This document shows positions 41,878-53,525 of a DNA stretch of 64,000 bases, piece by piece (the first letter of the stretch is position 1; every line of letters starts with the position of its first letter). Both the position numbers and the translations under genes were made by a program. The notes under the pieces were generated by a model. That model saw nothing but the letters and a program-made list of their open reading frames with translations, made no database searches and was not told where the DNA came from. Origin of the DNA: Plenodomus lindquistii. Taxonomy: Eukaryota > Ascomycota > Dothideomycetes > Pleosporales > Leptosphaeriaceae. Location: contig JANUWI010000004.1 of NCBI GenBank assembly GCA_025504975.1, positions 186,001 to 250,000 of the forward strand, given 5' to 3'.

Positions 41878-43837
41878 CTTGATAAGCTTTGAGAGCCTGT
41901 ATGTGGGAAATCTTCGGTCATATTGCGAGGTCCGGGTATTTGTACAGTTGTTCCCCCTAATGAATGAATCGTTAACCCCGAGCTGGCCAGCCGTACTTTA
42001 GATGAATGATGTCCGCGCCACACCTCACTTACTAATATAGCCGGACGTGATGAGACGAACGATGGTGACACTGCGTTGCGGAATGCTCAAAGACGCGACG
42101 CCGAGGAAGGTTCGGTACTTCCTCGGTCAATACGTCTTGACAGGTTGAGCATGGGTGAGATCCTGGAAGTATTGGAGCGTCCAGAATCTAAACACAGGTC
42201 TGATGAGCTTTCGGATGAGCTTTTGTGGCGATTGATCAAGGGTGACGTACAGGATGGTAACCTGCTCCTAGCATCACTATGGGGGTTGGCACGCCAAGCC
42301 TGGTGTAATACATATCTCTGCATTTCTTGGCTGTATTTCTTGATTTCTAAGGGACTGTATACGAATGTACATACCAGGCCCACTGTCCTTGGACGCACAG
42401 ACCTAGCCTCTATAGGTCTTTTCATACTGGCTTACCCAGCGCCATACAGGGCTGAAGATGATTAGTCTTCACAAGCTGGCGTGCCAAGAGAGGTACCCTG
42501 TCCATTTCGTATTCATACGTTTCAAAAACTTTCAAAATACCACTATAATTACTAAGCCTTGTAACGTCGGCGCCGCACATTGTTGTTAGCGGACACGTGA
42601 ATCTTTGGAGATTCCCGCTTCCCCGGCGTGCACGCGCTTATAAGCCACGCCTGGTGGATACTCCTAACCGCTTCAGATGGCGGCAGACGATAGTCCCAAC
42701 GGGGATGAAAGCAGGTTGTTTGAAGGGCCATAGCATTGATGCCCTGAGGGACGAATCTCGCTTTTGCTTTTGGCTTGAGATGTTTGTGGCTTACTCACGA
42801 GTCACGAACGACTGGAGTGGAACGGCGATGGCGGCAACTTACTAGCCGTTGAACGCTATTGTGAGAACGCGCCATGCGTCTCCATAAGAATGCATTCGTT
42901 ACCAGGCTGTCGGTGACTGGCTTGGGATGGAGGAAATCTGCCAATCATGCAAGGGCTGGAAGTGCGGCTGCGCGCGTATTGACCCATCATGCCCAGCCAG
43001 GAAAAGAAGGGGAAGGGTGGCTTCTAGACTTGACGTAGGAGATGAGGGTGTCCTCCTTCCTCAAGCCGGCAAACAACTCGGGAACCTCAGAGACCCAGCC
43101 TTTTCGTGTCCTTTCGCTAGTTGAACCTCCACACGCATTCCTCTGCCCAACTCTTGCTCGTCCCTGCTGCTTCATCGTTTGGCTTGCCAATGGCGGAGTT
43201 GCCCGTGCTCGCTTGCGCTCAAGTCCATGCCACCAGTTCGGCACATGTCCAACCTCCACTGGACCGTGTATGCGGACGACCCAATCGAATCACGATCGAT
43301 GACCGCCTTCACCCTCCAGTCAGGAGCTTGCCCGAACTCAGCCAGCACAGAGCCTCCCTGAATCGATAGCCCTTAGGGTGGCGAGCAACTTCATGAAGCT
43401 TTTGCGGTTGTGGCACCGAGGATGAATCGAGCGGGCATGACACCACCTCAGCGCCGTGCGTAGATTCCCATTCACGTCATGACCATGGTGGACTTTCAGC
43501 GAACTCGACTGCATATACTCTTAGAGAAGACTGGGCAAGAATTGCGACCCTACCACCAACAAGGGAGTGCCGAGGGTAGTAGTTTTTTCAACCGTAAATA
43601 TATCTGAATCGTAGTGGTGGCTTATGCTACGTCACGCCGGAGGTGAGATGAATGTCAGGGTCCAGGAGCTATAAGCTGATCATCGTACCACAGACCAGCC
43701 TTGCAACCACAGCAATACCAACTCCGCATCCTATGAGCGTCGAACAACAGCACCAACGTAAACAGAACAAGCATGGACCAGGGAACAAGCCTCGTTATGG
43801 TCATGAAGGCACGCGCCTCGGTGTACATATACCGTCC
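41878..43837. other. Gene-poor stretch with a TIR element
   Basis: About 2 kb holding a MITE-like element (42286-42487, listed separately). Frames such as 42076-42465 (+) overlap the element and are not gene-like. No other supported feature. Confidence 0.5.
42286..42487. mobile_element. MITE-like element with TTGGCACGCCA terminal inverted repeats
   Basis: The left end TTGGCACGCCA (42286-42296) is the perfect inverted complement of TGGCGTGCCAA (42477-42487). The 202-bp interior has no transposase and is moderately AT-rich. TIR shape and length fit a non-autonomous DNA transposon. I see no unambiguous target-site duplication. Confidence 0.65.
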
Positions 43838-45181
43838 TCATCCACGAGTACTTCGACGACCTCGAGCGAAGTAGCTACCAGCGATGTCAGCCATAGTTGC
43901 ACATCAACGTTACGAACACTCACATGTCAATGTAGAGTTTCAAATCAGCATTTTGAAGCTCTGAGCGGACCTCTGTCATGAGGTATTCATATTGGGCAGC
44001 ACTCCAGCCGAGGATTGTCGTGAATGGCCAAATACCGAGCGACTCAACAAGATCTGCGATCATCTGGAGCATGCGATGAGCACAAACATGTGTATGAAGT
44101 CAGGCCTACGTACCGTTACTGCTTCTGCACCAATACTGGACTTGCTAGGATCTGTGGAGGTATCGTTAGCCTTGGCTTGCGCGGATCGCCGACCTCCTGC
44201 CCTTAAATGCCGACTTTTCAGGACTTTTTGAAGGAATGAAAGTTGTAGCGCTCAGCTCATAACAAGGAACGCCCTATTTTGTGCATGGAAATTGCCTCAG
44301 CAACGCACGGGTCATAGCCCGTCGTTGTCCATGGTTGGGATCAAGGCGACTGCTGAAGCGCTTGCGTACCTGGATGCCAAGCGCCAATTGGCAGTCGCTC
44401 GATATCGACTCTGACATCTTTGTAGCCCTTCTCGATCATCAATTGCTGCAATTTGCGGCCTATTCTCGGATCGCGATTGAGCCTTCGCATAGAGCTCTCG
44501 TACGACAGCCACCACCGTCTCACGGCAGCTTGCTCTGTGAGTCTTCCACTGTCGGATTGTATTAGAGGATAGTATTCCACCATCTGCCATTATCAGTTGG
44601 ATGATCATTCTGGCAAACTGCGCAACGATTCGACTTGCCTGTAACCATCCTCCGGGCCTTAGGAGGAGCTTTATATCACCCACGTATGACGGCCATCTGT
44701 TGCTCTTTATGCCGGGAAATAAGAATCGGGAATGCACAAGGTCGTAGGCTCTGGCCTGGAAAACTTCGGGGTCTCGCAGCCGATCGTTGAGGTTGTAGGA
44801 GCACAGCGTCAGGTTGACAGGCTGATCTGCTACACGCAACGGGAAGATATCAACGCCAGTAATCTTGGACAGTTAGCACCAAAGGCCTATCAGATCAAAC
44901 TAAGACAAACACACCTCACAGTCTTCGTATTCTTCGGCGAATTGTACGCACCAGTCGCCTCCACCATAGCCGCAGTCCAATACCTTACGAGGGTTTGTCA
45001 AAGCGATTCGGCCGGAAAAGAGATTGTCCCCGAGCAGTCTTAAAAGTATGTCATGCTGAGATGTCAGCCGGTCTTCTTCGCGATCATCGATGGCTACAGG
45101 GGCGAGGTAGATGTCATCGTCGAGGGAGATTTTCTGGAACGACCTGCCAAGTACGTCGACCCTCTCAGTATCCGCGCTCAT
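43838..45181 (-). CDS. LaeA/UMTA-type SAM-dependent methyltransferase
   Basis: Six exons: 44915..45181, 44639..44863, 44370..44583, 44114..44151, 43924..44063, 43838..43874; 306 aa, all joins in frame. Intron 2 (44584..44638) is GC-AG (GCAAGT...GGCAG); intron 3 is 218 nt, the others 49-51 nt. SAM motif I is KVLDCGYGGGDW, motif II ITGVDIFP, post-motif region AYDLVHSRFLFPGI, then LLRPGGWLQMVEYYPL and a C-terminal ESLGIWPFTTILGWSAAQYEYLM characteristic of fungal LaeA-like proteins. LaeA relatives regulate secondary metabolism and development from the nucleus or modify small molecules; which applies is unknown. It sits in a gene-poor stretch with repeats, which suggests an accessory role. The glycine motif GYGGG varies from the usual GxGxG. 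Confidence 0.85.
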
Positions 45182-45300
45182 ATTCGACAATGCCGTACTC
45201 AGCCGAACGTTCGACTCTTAGCGAAGAGGGTACTTGGTGTGGGAAACGCCTCGCTGCGACAATTCAAGACCAGCCTCAATCTTGCTCTGAACCAAGGAGT

Positions 45301-45869
45301 TCATGGACAAGCGTGGTCGCATCCGGTGGCCGTAGAGTGAGTCGTAAGAGTTTTGGAGACGCCACGCGCGAAGGGAAGCACCGTGGCGAAAGCCCAACGC
45401 CACTGGATGAAATCGCCCACGATATGGCCGACCACGTACACAAAGCATGGCAATACCAGACCCATGAGCACTACCCCAACGCCGCCCCATACATTAGCAG
45501 CAATGTATGCATGCGTATTTCCGCTCGTGGGACCTCTTGCGTTGCCCCTCTTTTCAGGCTTGCTTTATTCCAGTACTCTCGACACTTACCGTACAACGAT
45601 CCTTTACCTTCTTCGTACGCGACATGCCAGGTTGCCAGGATCTGCTCACGAAATAATTCTAGACACCGCTTTTTGAGCGAATAACGCAAGCGAGATAAAC
45701 CAATTCGAATGGCCCATGAGCGGCTATACTTGATGCGCGTCTCTATCTGCCAAAGCAACTTACGACTGGGCTCACGCGAAAATATGAAGATGAAGTTACA
45801 ATCACGGTCTGTTTCTTCGTATAGGGTGCTCTCGATCGTAATGTAATCGGGGGAGAGGGGGGACCACAT
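45301..45869 (-). CDS. Possible small membrane protein, unknown function
   Basis: Proposed exons 45590..45869 and 45301..45470 joined over a 119-nt intron (GTAAGT...GGGGTAG); 149 aa. Exon 1 encodes a charged region opening MWSPLSPDYITIES; the second exon begins with a hydrophobic helix (LMGLVLPCFVYVVGHIVGDFI) and ends in RGVSKTLTTHSTATG. No family recognised. It lies 120 bp upstream of the methyltransferase start on the same strand. The intron is longer than most here and the acceptor choice is mine, so the model is tentative. Confidence 0.35.
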
Positions 45870-48800
45870 CGGACGCTTAGAAGGCGCTACCGGTTAGTAC
45901 TGCTGTCAAGCAAGAGGCCGCTGACATGGATGTGAAAACACACTTATCTCAGGACACATGGCCCGCAGCAGTTCAAGACACTGGCGACCAAGAGAACAGG
46001 TGACCAGGCTTGCTGCGTGGGGCACCTTAAAGTCACAAACGATGGAGAATCCTGTGCGAACTTAACAGAGGTGGATGGACAGGCTTTGTCGGCAGAGAGT
46101 ATTGCTCTAAAGACGCGGGCGATGACGATCCTGAGTGCTCTTCGATCGCTCGCACCGTGTACTTCCTCCTCGTGAGTGGATCTCTCGTGATCCCGTTTGT
46201 CGCCCATTCAGACTAGCATGTCCAAGTCCTGCAAGTCTTGGCCTGACTATCAGAGCGTACTTACTAGTACACTAACAAGGCTTTGATCAACCTCGGAAGA
46301 CTACGCAGGGGCGAGTTGTGCTTTTTCGCAAAGGAGTCGCCAATCAATTGTGAGTCAGAATGCCCATGGTGTGTTTTAGGCGAGCTCGAGTAAGAAGAGC
46401 TTTGCAGTCCACAGCTTCAGGTACGGTACCTAGAGGTTGCTTGCGTAGCTACGTATTCAGGACAGTGCCTGTCGGTTTAGCGCTGAATTGCGTCAAGGCG
46501 AGGCAGCGAATGAGATGCAGTCGCTTCACAGCATATGATGAGAGCCCGTCATCGGAAGCACACCGATACCCGCCCCACACGTGGACACCCGCAGATTCCT
46601 CTTCCGAAGCATGCAGCATGGCGTACGAACATGGTGACGCTGGTGACTAAGACTACTAGAACTCTTCAAAAGTTCTCTGAGTACGTAGTGCCCCAGTGTA
46701 CTAAAGTTCTATACAGATCTAAGTTTTGAAAGCCATATCTAGGCCATGCGCGGTTGAGAGGTTAAGAGCCCGGTTAGGAATACTACGAAGCGACTATGCA
46801 AAATCTGGTGTCCCAGTCGACATAGGTTTGGTGAGAATTTACATGCAGTATACGCAACTGACGATTTTATGGGATCTAGACTTGGTTTGCCAGATTGATT
46901 CCACCCGGTAACAACGGTACTAGAGCAGGGCGACATGATCATCGTGTCGGGTTATATGGTAGTCTACGATTCAGGGTCCCATGGGTATTACTTCCTGCGC
47001 GTTTTCATCAAGTATAGCAACAGCCAGTACTCAGACGGTCAATTTGTGTACACTCCATGTCCAGCAGAACAACAAACTTGTACATGCTCTTCGCGCCTGC
47101 AAGCCCATTGCAGCTACCACATATGGTGCGGCTGTACAACTCCGTCTGGTTTCGATCCTTGCCAGCAGGAGTCTGGCTACACACCTCACAAGCCCGGAAG
47201 TTGAGAGCCCTTGCCTCTGCTGGAACTGGATCCAATCTTCACAGCCATGTTCTTGTGTGTTTCTGCATGCGGCCGATGGGTTGTATGTCGGCGTGATCGA
47301 TCGGCGACGAGGACGACAAAAGGCAGCGTGCCTAGGTTGTGAATAAGCCCTGATTTCAGATGTAAGCTCTGGCTACTTTCCATGAACCAGATGCTCGGCA
47401 TGGCCCAATCGTCAACGTTGACAGTCTTGTCGATGAAGCACCCTCTCTGACATCCTCCCGTTCCCGGTTTCCAAGCCTCGATGATGGTGTTCGTCATTTG
47501 CCGAAGAAGAAAAAGGCTATCCAAGGTTGTTCTAGGATCTAGCTCCAGGATCTGCATCTTGTTCTCCAGCCAAGAGTTGTCAAGAGTACCGCTAATCCTT
47601 CAGGAGGCTCTACCAGACAGCGCATGTAGACCGGTAAGCCAACACCACCGAGAGACGACATGGTCCGAACATTCTCCAAAGGCTCTGATGCCACCCTCCA
47701 AACATTAACGTGTATGAAGGTTCGGTACTGATGTTTCGAGAGCGCGGATTCGGCGAGTTCGAAATAGAGGGTCGGTATTGTTGCGTGTCATAATTTGTTC
47801 AGGTGGGCATTGCGAATTCGCTTGAATAGTAGCAGTCCAAGGGGATCGTAGAATGGAGCGCTGCAGCGAGAACGGTGACAATCAAACTTCGTATGCGTCT
47901 AATCTCAACCTAATTCGGCTTGGGCAGCTGTCAAAGCGTGCCCACACGAGCCTCGCTGGATGCCAAGACTGAACTTGTCCGGTCTCATGCATCTCATTTT
48001 GAAAGCGTCTGTTGAAATTGCATATTTTTGTTGGTTCATAGATGACTTGAACACATGGAAATAATCGAGATAAATATGTCCATACCGTATGCAGTATGAG
48101 TACGTTCAAAGTCGCGCTGGCATTACCCAACGATCTTTCCCCACTTGTCCAGTGCGAGACAGTCATATCGAAGAGTCTTACAGGCGGACATGATAAAGCT
48201 AACAAGTCGATCTGTTTTGGTGCTCGGGTCGAACTACCTGCACTCAGGTACTCATAACTAGGGTGAGAAGAAGACCACGTGTCGTGTCATCACCACCTAC
48301 ACAAGATCTAAGCTGTAGAAATTCATAGAGTGCTGGCTATAGTAACTCTGAGGATATCTGCAACATTACAGCTTATAATCACTTGAGGTGTAAGAATATT
48401 GGCTCTATTGTCTGCTTTGCTGAGTAGAAGAGAGTCAGGCACGACCTTGAGCCTCGGGAGCTGGCGGTACACGTGAGATAGCCCTACCGAAAGGGGAAAG
48501 AGCATCAAAATGCCGTTAATAAGCCTCGAAGCACAAGAACGGACATATCCGCAACTATGGTCGATTTTTGCGTCATCTGATGGCACTTGACCCAAGTGCG
48601 TTGCTTGTGACAGTCCCCAGAGTTCCAGATTGGCGCAAGCCTGCGGCATGTGAAAGCGCGTTCAGCCATCTGGAGCTACTGATGGAGCGCATGTGGGGTT
48701 CGGGTGGCCTCTCCACAGTCACGTGGCCAGCATCTTACCGAGGCAAAGGCCGGTGTCGACACGCTCGGCTGGCGCGACCAGCATCTGCGCATTAAAGTGC

Positions 48801-49030
48801 AACTCGTCTGCCAGATTCGTTGCTTGAACGTATACAACCCTCCTCCTCCTCCTTCTCCTCATTACTCTTCAACATATCCCTCTCGCTTCGTTGTCTTTGG
48901 GTTCTTCACTGATACCCTATTCTTGAGCACGTTCTCCAGTCTGTCTACCTACTGCATTCCAGTCGTGAACGCGGCAAGTAGATCTTAAACAAAAGCGTGA
49001 GCGCGTAGAATCATACAGAAACCAGCAAAC
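45870..49030. other. 3.2-kb gene-poor stretch
   Basis: Minus-strand frames at 47186-47557, 47882-48205 and 48323-48649 are each about 110-120 codons. The first has protein-like composition (LDPRTTLDSLFLLRQMTNTIIEAW) and could be a degraded exon, but I found no splice path joining it to another. The last 200 bp hold a (TCC)n pyrimidine tract (48838-48860) in the probable FOX2 promoter. Confidence 0.45.
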
Positions 49031-51959
49031 ATGGCTTCGCAAGATCTGCGTTACGACGGCCAGGTCGTTGTTGTGACTGGCGCTGGCGGTGGTCTGGGTC
49101 GCGCATACGCCATCTTCTTTGGAAGTCGCGGCGCGAGCGTCGTTGTGAACGATCTCGGTTCCAGCTTCAAGGGCGAGGGCGCAGCTTCATCATCGGTACG
49201 TTCTAGTTCGCACGATCTTGCATAACCAGTATAGCCTTTCCAAGATGGAAGCTGGCTCTTTCACACCACGACCGAGCAGCGGCTGACATCACCAAACAGG
49301 CCGCAGACAAGGTTGTCGAAGAGATCCGCTCCACAGGTGGTAAGGCGGTCGCCAACTACGATTCAGTCGAAAACGGAGAGAACATTATCAAGACGGCCAT
49401 CGATGCCTTTGGCCGCATCGATGTGCTGATCAACAATGCCGGTATCCTGCGGGATATCAGCTTTAAGAACATGAAGCAGACGGACTGGGACCTCATCTAC
49501 AAGGTTCACGTTCTGGGTGCATACAAGTGCGCAAGGGCTGCGTGGCCATACTTCAGGAAACAGAAGTATGGACGTCTGATTAGCACCGCCTCTGCTGCGG
49601 GTCTATTCGGCTCATTCGGCCAGACCAACTACTCTGGTATGCAACGGAACATGAGTACACACGGACGATTCCGCTGACATTTGTCTGATAGCTGCCAAAC
49701 TTGCCCTCGTTGGCTTCACCGAGACGCTCGCAAAGGAGGGTCTCAAGTACAACATCCTCTGCAACGTTATTGCTCCAATCGCCGCCAGCCGAATGACCGA
49801 GACCGTCATGCCCCCAGACGTCCTCGAGAAGCTGAAGCCCGAGTGGATCGTCCCGCTCGTTGCTGTCCTCACACACAAGTCCTCTACCGAGACCAACGGA
49901 ATCTACGAGGCGGGCGGTGGTCATATTGCCAAGCTGCGCTGGGAGCGAGCTACTGGTGCGCTTTTGAAGGCGGATGACACTCTGACACCCGGCGCTCTTG
50001 CTGCAAAGTGGAAGAACGTCGTTGACTACTCCAAGGCTGAGCATCCAGAGGGCCCTCCAAACTTCATGGAGCTCCTCGAGCAGGCCAGCCAGCTTCCCCC
50101 CAATCCTCAAGGGGAGGAGATTGACTTCAAGGGCAAGGTTGCTCTAGTCACTGGCGGTGGTGCTGGTCTCGGCCGCATCTACTGCTTGCAGTTGGCGAAG
50201 CGCGGTGCCAAGGTTGTCGTCAATGATCTTGTCAACCCCGACGATGTTGTCCAGGAGATCCAGAAGCTAGGAGGAGAGGCCGTCGGAAACAAGGCCGATG
50301 TCCAGAACGGCGAAGCTGTCATCAAGACAGCTATCGACACCTACGGACGTATTGACATTCTCATCAACAACGCTGGCATTCTTCGCGACAAGGCTTTCGC
50401 CAACATGACTGATGACCAATGGGACATTATTCACAAGGTGCATCTCTTTGGTACCTACTCCTGCACCAAGGCAGCATGGCCGTTTATGCTCAAGCAGAAA
50501 TATGGACGCATCATCAACACCACGTCGACTTCTGGTATCTACGGAAACTTCGGTCAGGCCAACTACGCTTCAGCCAAGTGCGGAATCCTCGGTTTCTCCA
50601 AGTCTCTTGCTCTTGAGGGGAAAAAGAACAACATCTACGTCAATACTGTTGCTCCTAGTGCTGGCACTCAGATGACCCGTACCATCCTGCCCGAGGAGGT
50701 CGTCCAGGCGCTCAAGCCCGACTTCAATGCTCCTTTGGTGCTGCTGCTTCTCTCAGACAAGGCTCCTGAGCCAACTGGTGGATTGTACGAGATGAGCTCT
50801 GGTTGGTTTGCGCAGACCAGGTGGCAACGAACTGGCGGTCACGGTTTCCCCGTCGATGTCAAGCTCACACCTGAGGCTGTCCTCGCACAGTGGGGGCGCA
50901 TTACCAACTTCGATGATGGTCGTGCTGATCACCCGCATGATAACGCTAGCGGCCTCAAGTCTATCATGGCAAACATGGACAACACTAGCAAGAAGGACAA
51001 GAAGGAGAAGAAGGCCAAAAAGAGCAACGAGGAGATTCTCGAGGCTCAAAAGAAGGCTCTGGCTGCCAAGTCTGAGGGTACTCCCTTCGAGTACACTGAG
51101 AGGGATGTCATCCTCTACAGTAAGTTTACCACCCATGCTAAGCATGCGACTGTACTGACAACCTTCGGTAGACCTCGGAATTGGTGCCAAGCGCACTGAC
51201 CTGCCTTTTGTCTATGAAGGCGACGAAAACTTCCAAGTCATCCCCACCTTCGGCGTCATCCCTCCCTTCAACGCCGAACCTCCCTTCAGCTTTGACGAAG
51301 TCGTTCCCAACTTTGACCCCCGCATGCTTCTCCACGGCGAGCAATTCCTTGAGATCCGCAAGTTCCCCATCCCCACTGAAGCAAAACTCATCGCCATCCC
51401 CAAGCTCGTCGAAGTCGTCGATAAGGGCGCCGCCGGCCTCGTCGTCTACGGCTCCACTACAAAGGACGCAAAGACTGGCGAGGAAATCTTTTACAACGAG
51501 AGCACAGTCTTCATCCGAGGCTCCGGCAATTTTGGAGGTCAGAAGAAGGGCGCTGACCGTGGCGCATCGACGAAGGCGCATAAGCCACCTCAGCGCGCAC
51601 CAGACGTTGTAGTCGAAGAGAAGACCTCGGAGGAACAAGCAGCACTGTACCGCCTTTCCGGTGATCTCAACCCACTCCACATCGACCCGCAGTTCAGCAA
51701 GGCCGGTGGCTTCGACACACCCATCCTGCACGGCCTGGCATCCTTCGGTATCAGCGGCAAGCATGTACTCCAGAAGTTTGGCCCGTTCAAGAACATCAAG
51801 GTCAGGTTTGCGGGCGTGGTCCTGCCAGGCCAGACGCTCATTACCGAAATGTGGAAGACGGGAAATACAATCGTGTTCCAGACCAAGGTCAAGGAGACGG
51901 GTAAGCTTGCGATTTCGGGGGCGGGCGCCGAGCTGTTGGGAGGTGGAAGCAAGTTGTAA
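49031..51959 (+). CDS. FOX2: Peroxisomal multifunctional beta-oxidation enzyme (hydratase-dehydrogenase-epimerase)
   Basis: Exons 49031..49195, 49300..49636, 49692..51119, 51172..51959; introns 104, 55 and 52 nt; 905 aa. Two SDR modules are in tandem: the first with TGAGGGLG (16-23) and NNAGILRD, its active-site Tyr in TNYS-AAK spanning intron 2; the second with TGGGAGLG, NNAGILRD and NYASAK. The C-terminal MaoC-type hydratase 2 domain has GDLNPLHIDPQFSKAGGFDTPILHG. The protein ends in SKL, a type 1 peroxisomal signal. It hydrates trans-2-enoyl-CoA to (3R)-hydroxyacyl-CoA and oxidises that to 3-ketoacyl-CoA in fatty-acid breakdown. A Lys/Glu-rich linker (KKDKKEKKAKK) separates dehydrogenase and hydratase parts. 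Confidence 0.96.
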
Positions 51960-53525
51960 TGTTGTCATGTGAGAGAGAGGGAGAGGGGTGATGGTCACCC
52001 ATGCATGTGTACGCTCAGACAGCGTTTGGGACATCTTTTGTATATATGTAAGATTATGATAATTTCAAAGTATTCGTGTTCAGCGTTTATATGTTGCCCT
52101 GTGCTCCGTTGCTCAAAATACGGTACTGTGCGCGTGATGCCCAGGTGAGCGGCACGCTCACCCTGTCTGTGAACAATCCTCACCAAGATCAGAAAGTACC
52201 CTGTTTTTAACAGCACGACTCTAAAGCCAATACAACTGTAAGGAGATCATAAGGGCTTGAAAATAAACATTTATTATATATGCTATCTCTTAAAGATATA
52301 CGTGATATCCAAAAGCTTTAGTAGACCTCTTAATGTACTATTTTAATGATAGTAAACAGTGCTTGTGGCTTGAAGGACTCAACGACTAGAGTACAAGTAC
52401 AAGCTCCTTCGGAACTACCACGGTGTAACGGTGCGTTAGTACAACATTAGCTTAGCACTAACTCTATCGACTTCTGCGGGGTAAACCGCACGCTGGTTGA
52501 TAGCTCTCCTTTCACATCGTGGAATTACAATACGGACAGCGACTCTTATAAAGTAGGTTCTGTCTGTCGGATTGCATACATGTCATCGCATGATTGCAGA
52601 TGTCTGCCTTGCAACCTGAATTCTCGTCCCTTCAGCATCATGACGCATTACTTACTGCTTACTGCGCCTCATGCTTGCGGGCCGGCTTGCCAATGGCAGA
52701 CAAGTCGTCTTCCGGAGGATCGCGCTCTCCTGGGTCTCGTGAAGCTCGCGGCCAGGATTCCACCCGCCGAGCGCCTTATGATACGCTTTGTGTGCCAGTA
52801 GACATCCTGCGAACTCCTGACCTTGTGGACTCCAAAGTCGAGATATCCGCTTTCTGGGTTACCATGCTCTTGTTTGTTCGATCTGCAAATCTCCCATATA
52901 CACATGAAAGCAATAGGCTACTGCCTTGATCGAAATTTGCAGGATGACGACCCATGTATCGCAGCCTTGCGAGCAATCTCCCAAGGCACACTCTTATCGC
53001 CTGCGCCCCACGCCACCTGAACTTTTGGCCCCAACTCACGACACTCTCAAACACTTGCATGCAGGAGCATAGCTTTTGCCAAGAGTGTTCGTTCGCGAAA
53101 CATGTGAGATTTCGGATCCTCAGCCCATTTTCACAAGCCGCTGCACTGTTGGTTGTCCGAGCACTGCGTATGGGAAGCTGATTTCGTAAATCTTGTAAGT
53201 CGGTGCGTAACGACGGCCTTGTCGCAGGTGCCTACTGCATGATGAAGGAGCAGGATTGCTTAGTGACGTGCCAGTACTAGAACGCGCCGAGCGAACTTTA
53301 CAGCAAAATAGAAACACTAAACACAGCCACATGCACGCTCGGGCGGTTCGTGTAGGCGATGTCTATCTAGTACGCCATACGAGGTACTTCACTAGCTGAG
53401 AGGTACTTTAGCCACATCACTACCTCTCTGGAGAAAAGTAGAGCTGAGCCTTTTCATCTTCTCAGTTTATTCACTTTCATACACCAGATCTTCATTGTGC
53501 CTTGCCCAACGCCTAACGTGGCAAT
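51960..53525. other. Gene-poor intergenic stretch with repeat remnant
   Basis: About 1.6 kb with one decayed repeat copy (52215-52425, listed separately) and short unsupported frames. The last 100 bp are the probable leader of the GIY-YIG gene. Confidence 0.5.
52215..52425 (+). repeat. Decayed dispersed repeat, copy C
   Basis: Strongly AT-rich copy with the blocks GTAAGGAGATCATAAG, GATAGTAAACAGTGCTTGT and ACAAGCTCCTTCGGAAC in the order seen near 4.5, 12.4 (inverted) and 31.8 kb. Boundaries approximate. Confidence 0.5.

Noticed and set aside
44312..44839. 175-codon frame as the C-terminal part of the methyltransferase
   Set aside because: It runs through the GC-AG intron; the other frame after 44583 carries the conserved methyltransferase residues.
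47186..47557. 123-codon minus-strand frame, possible regulatory-protein exon
   Set aside because: Could not be linked to other exons and no zinc cluster or other domain is complete.
51138..52034. 298-codon antisense frame over the FOX2 3' end
   Set aside because: Shadow of the hydratase-2 coding sequence; no motif or independent signals.
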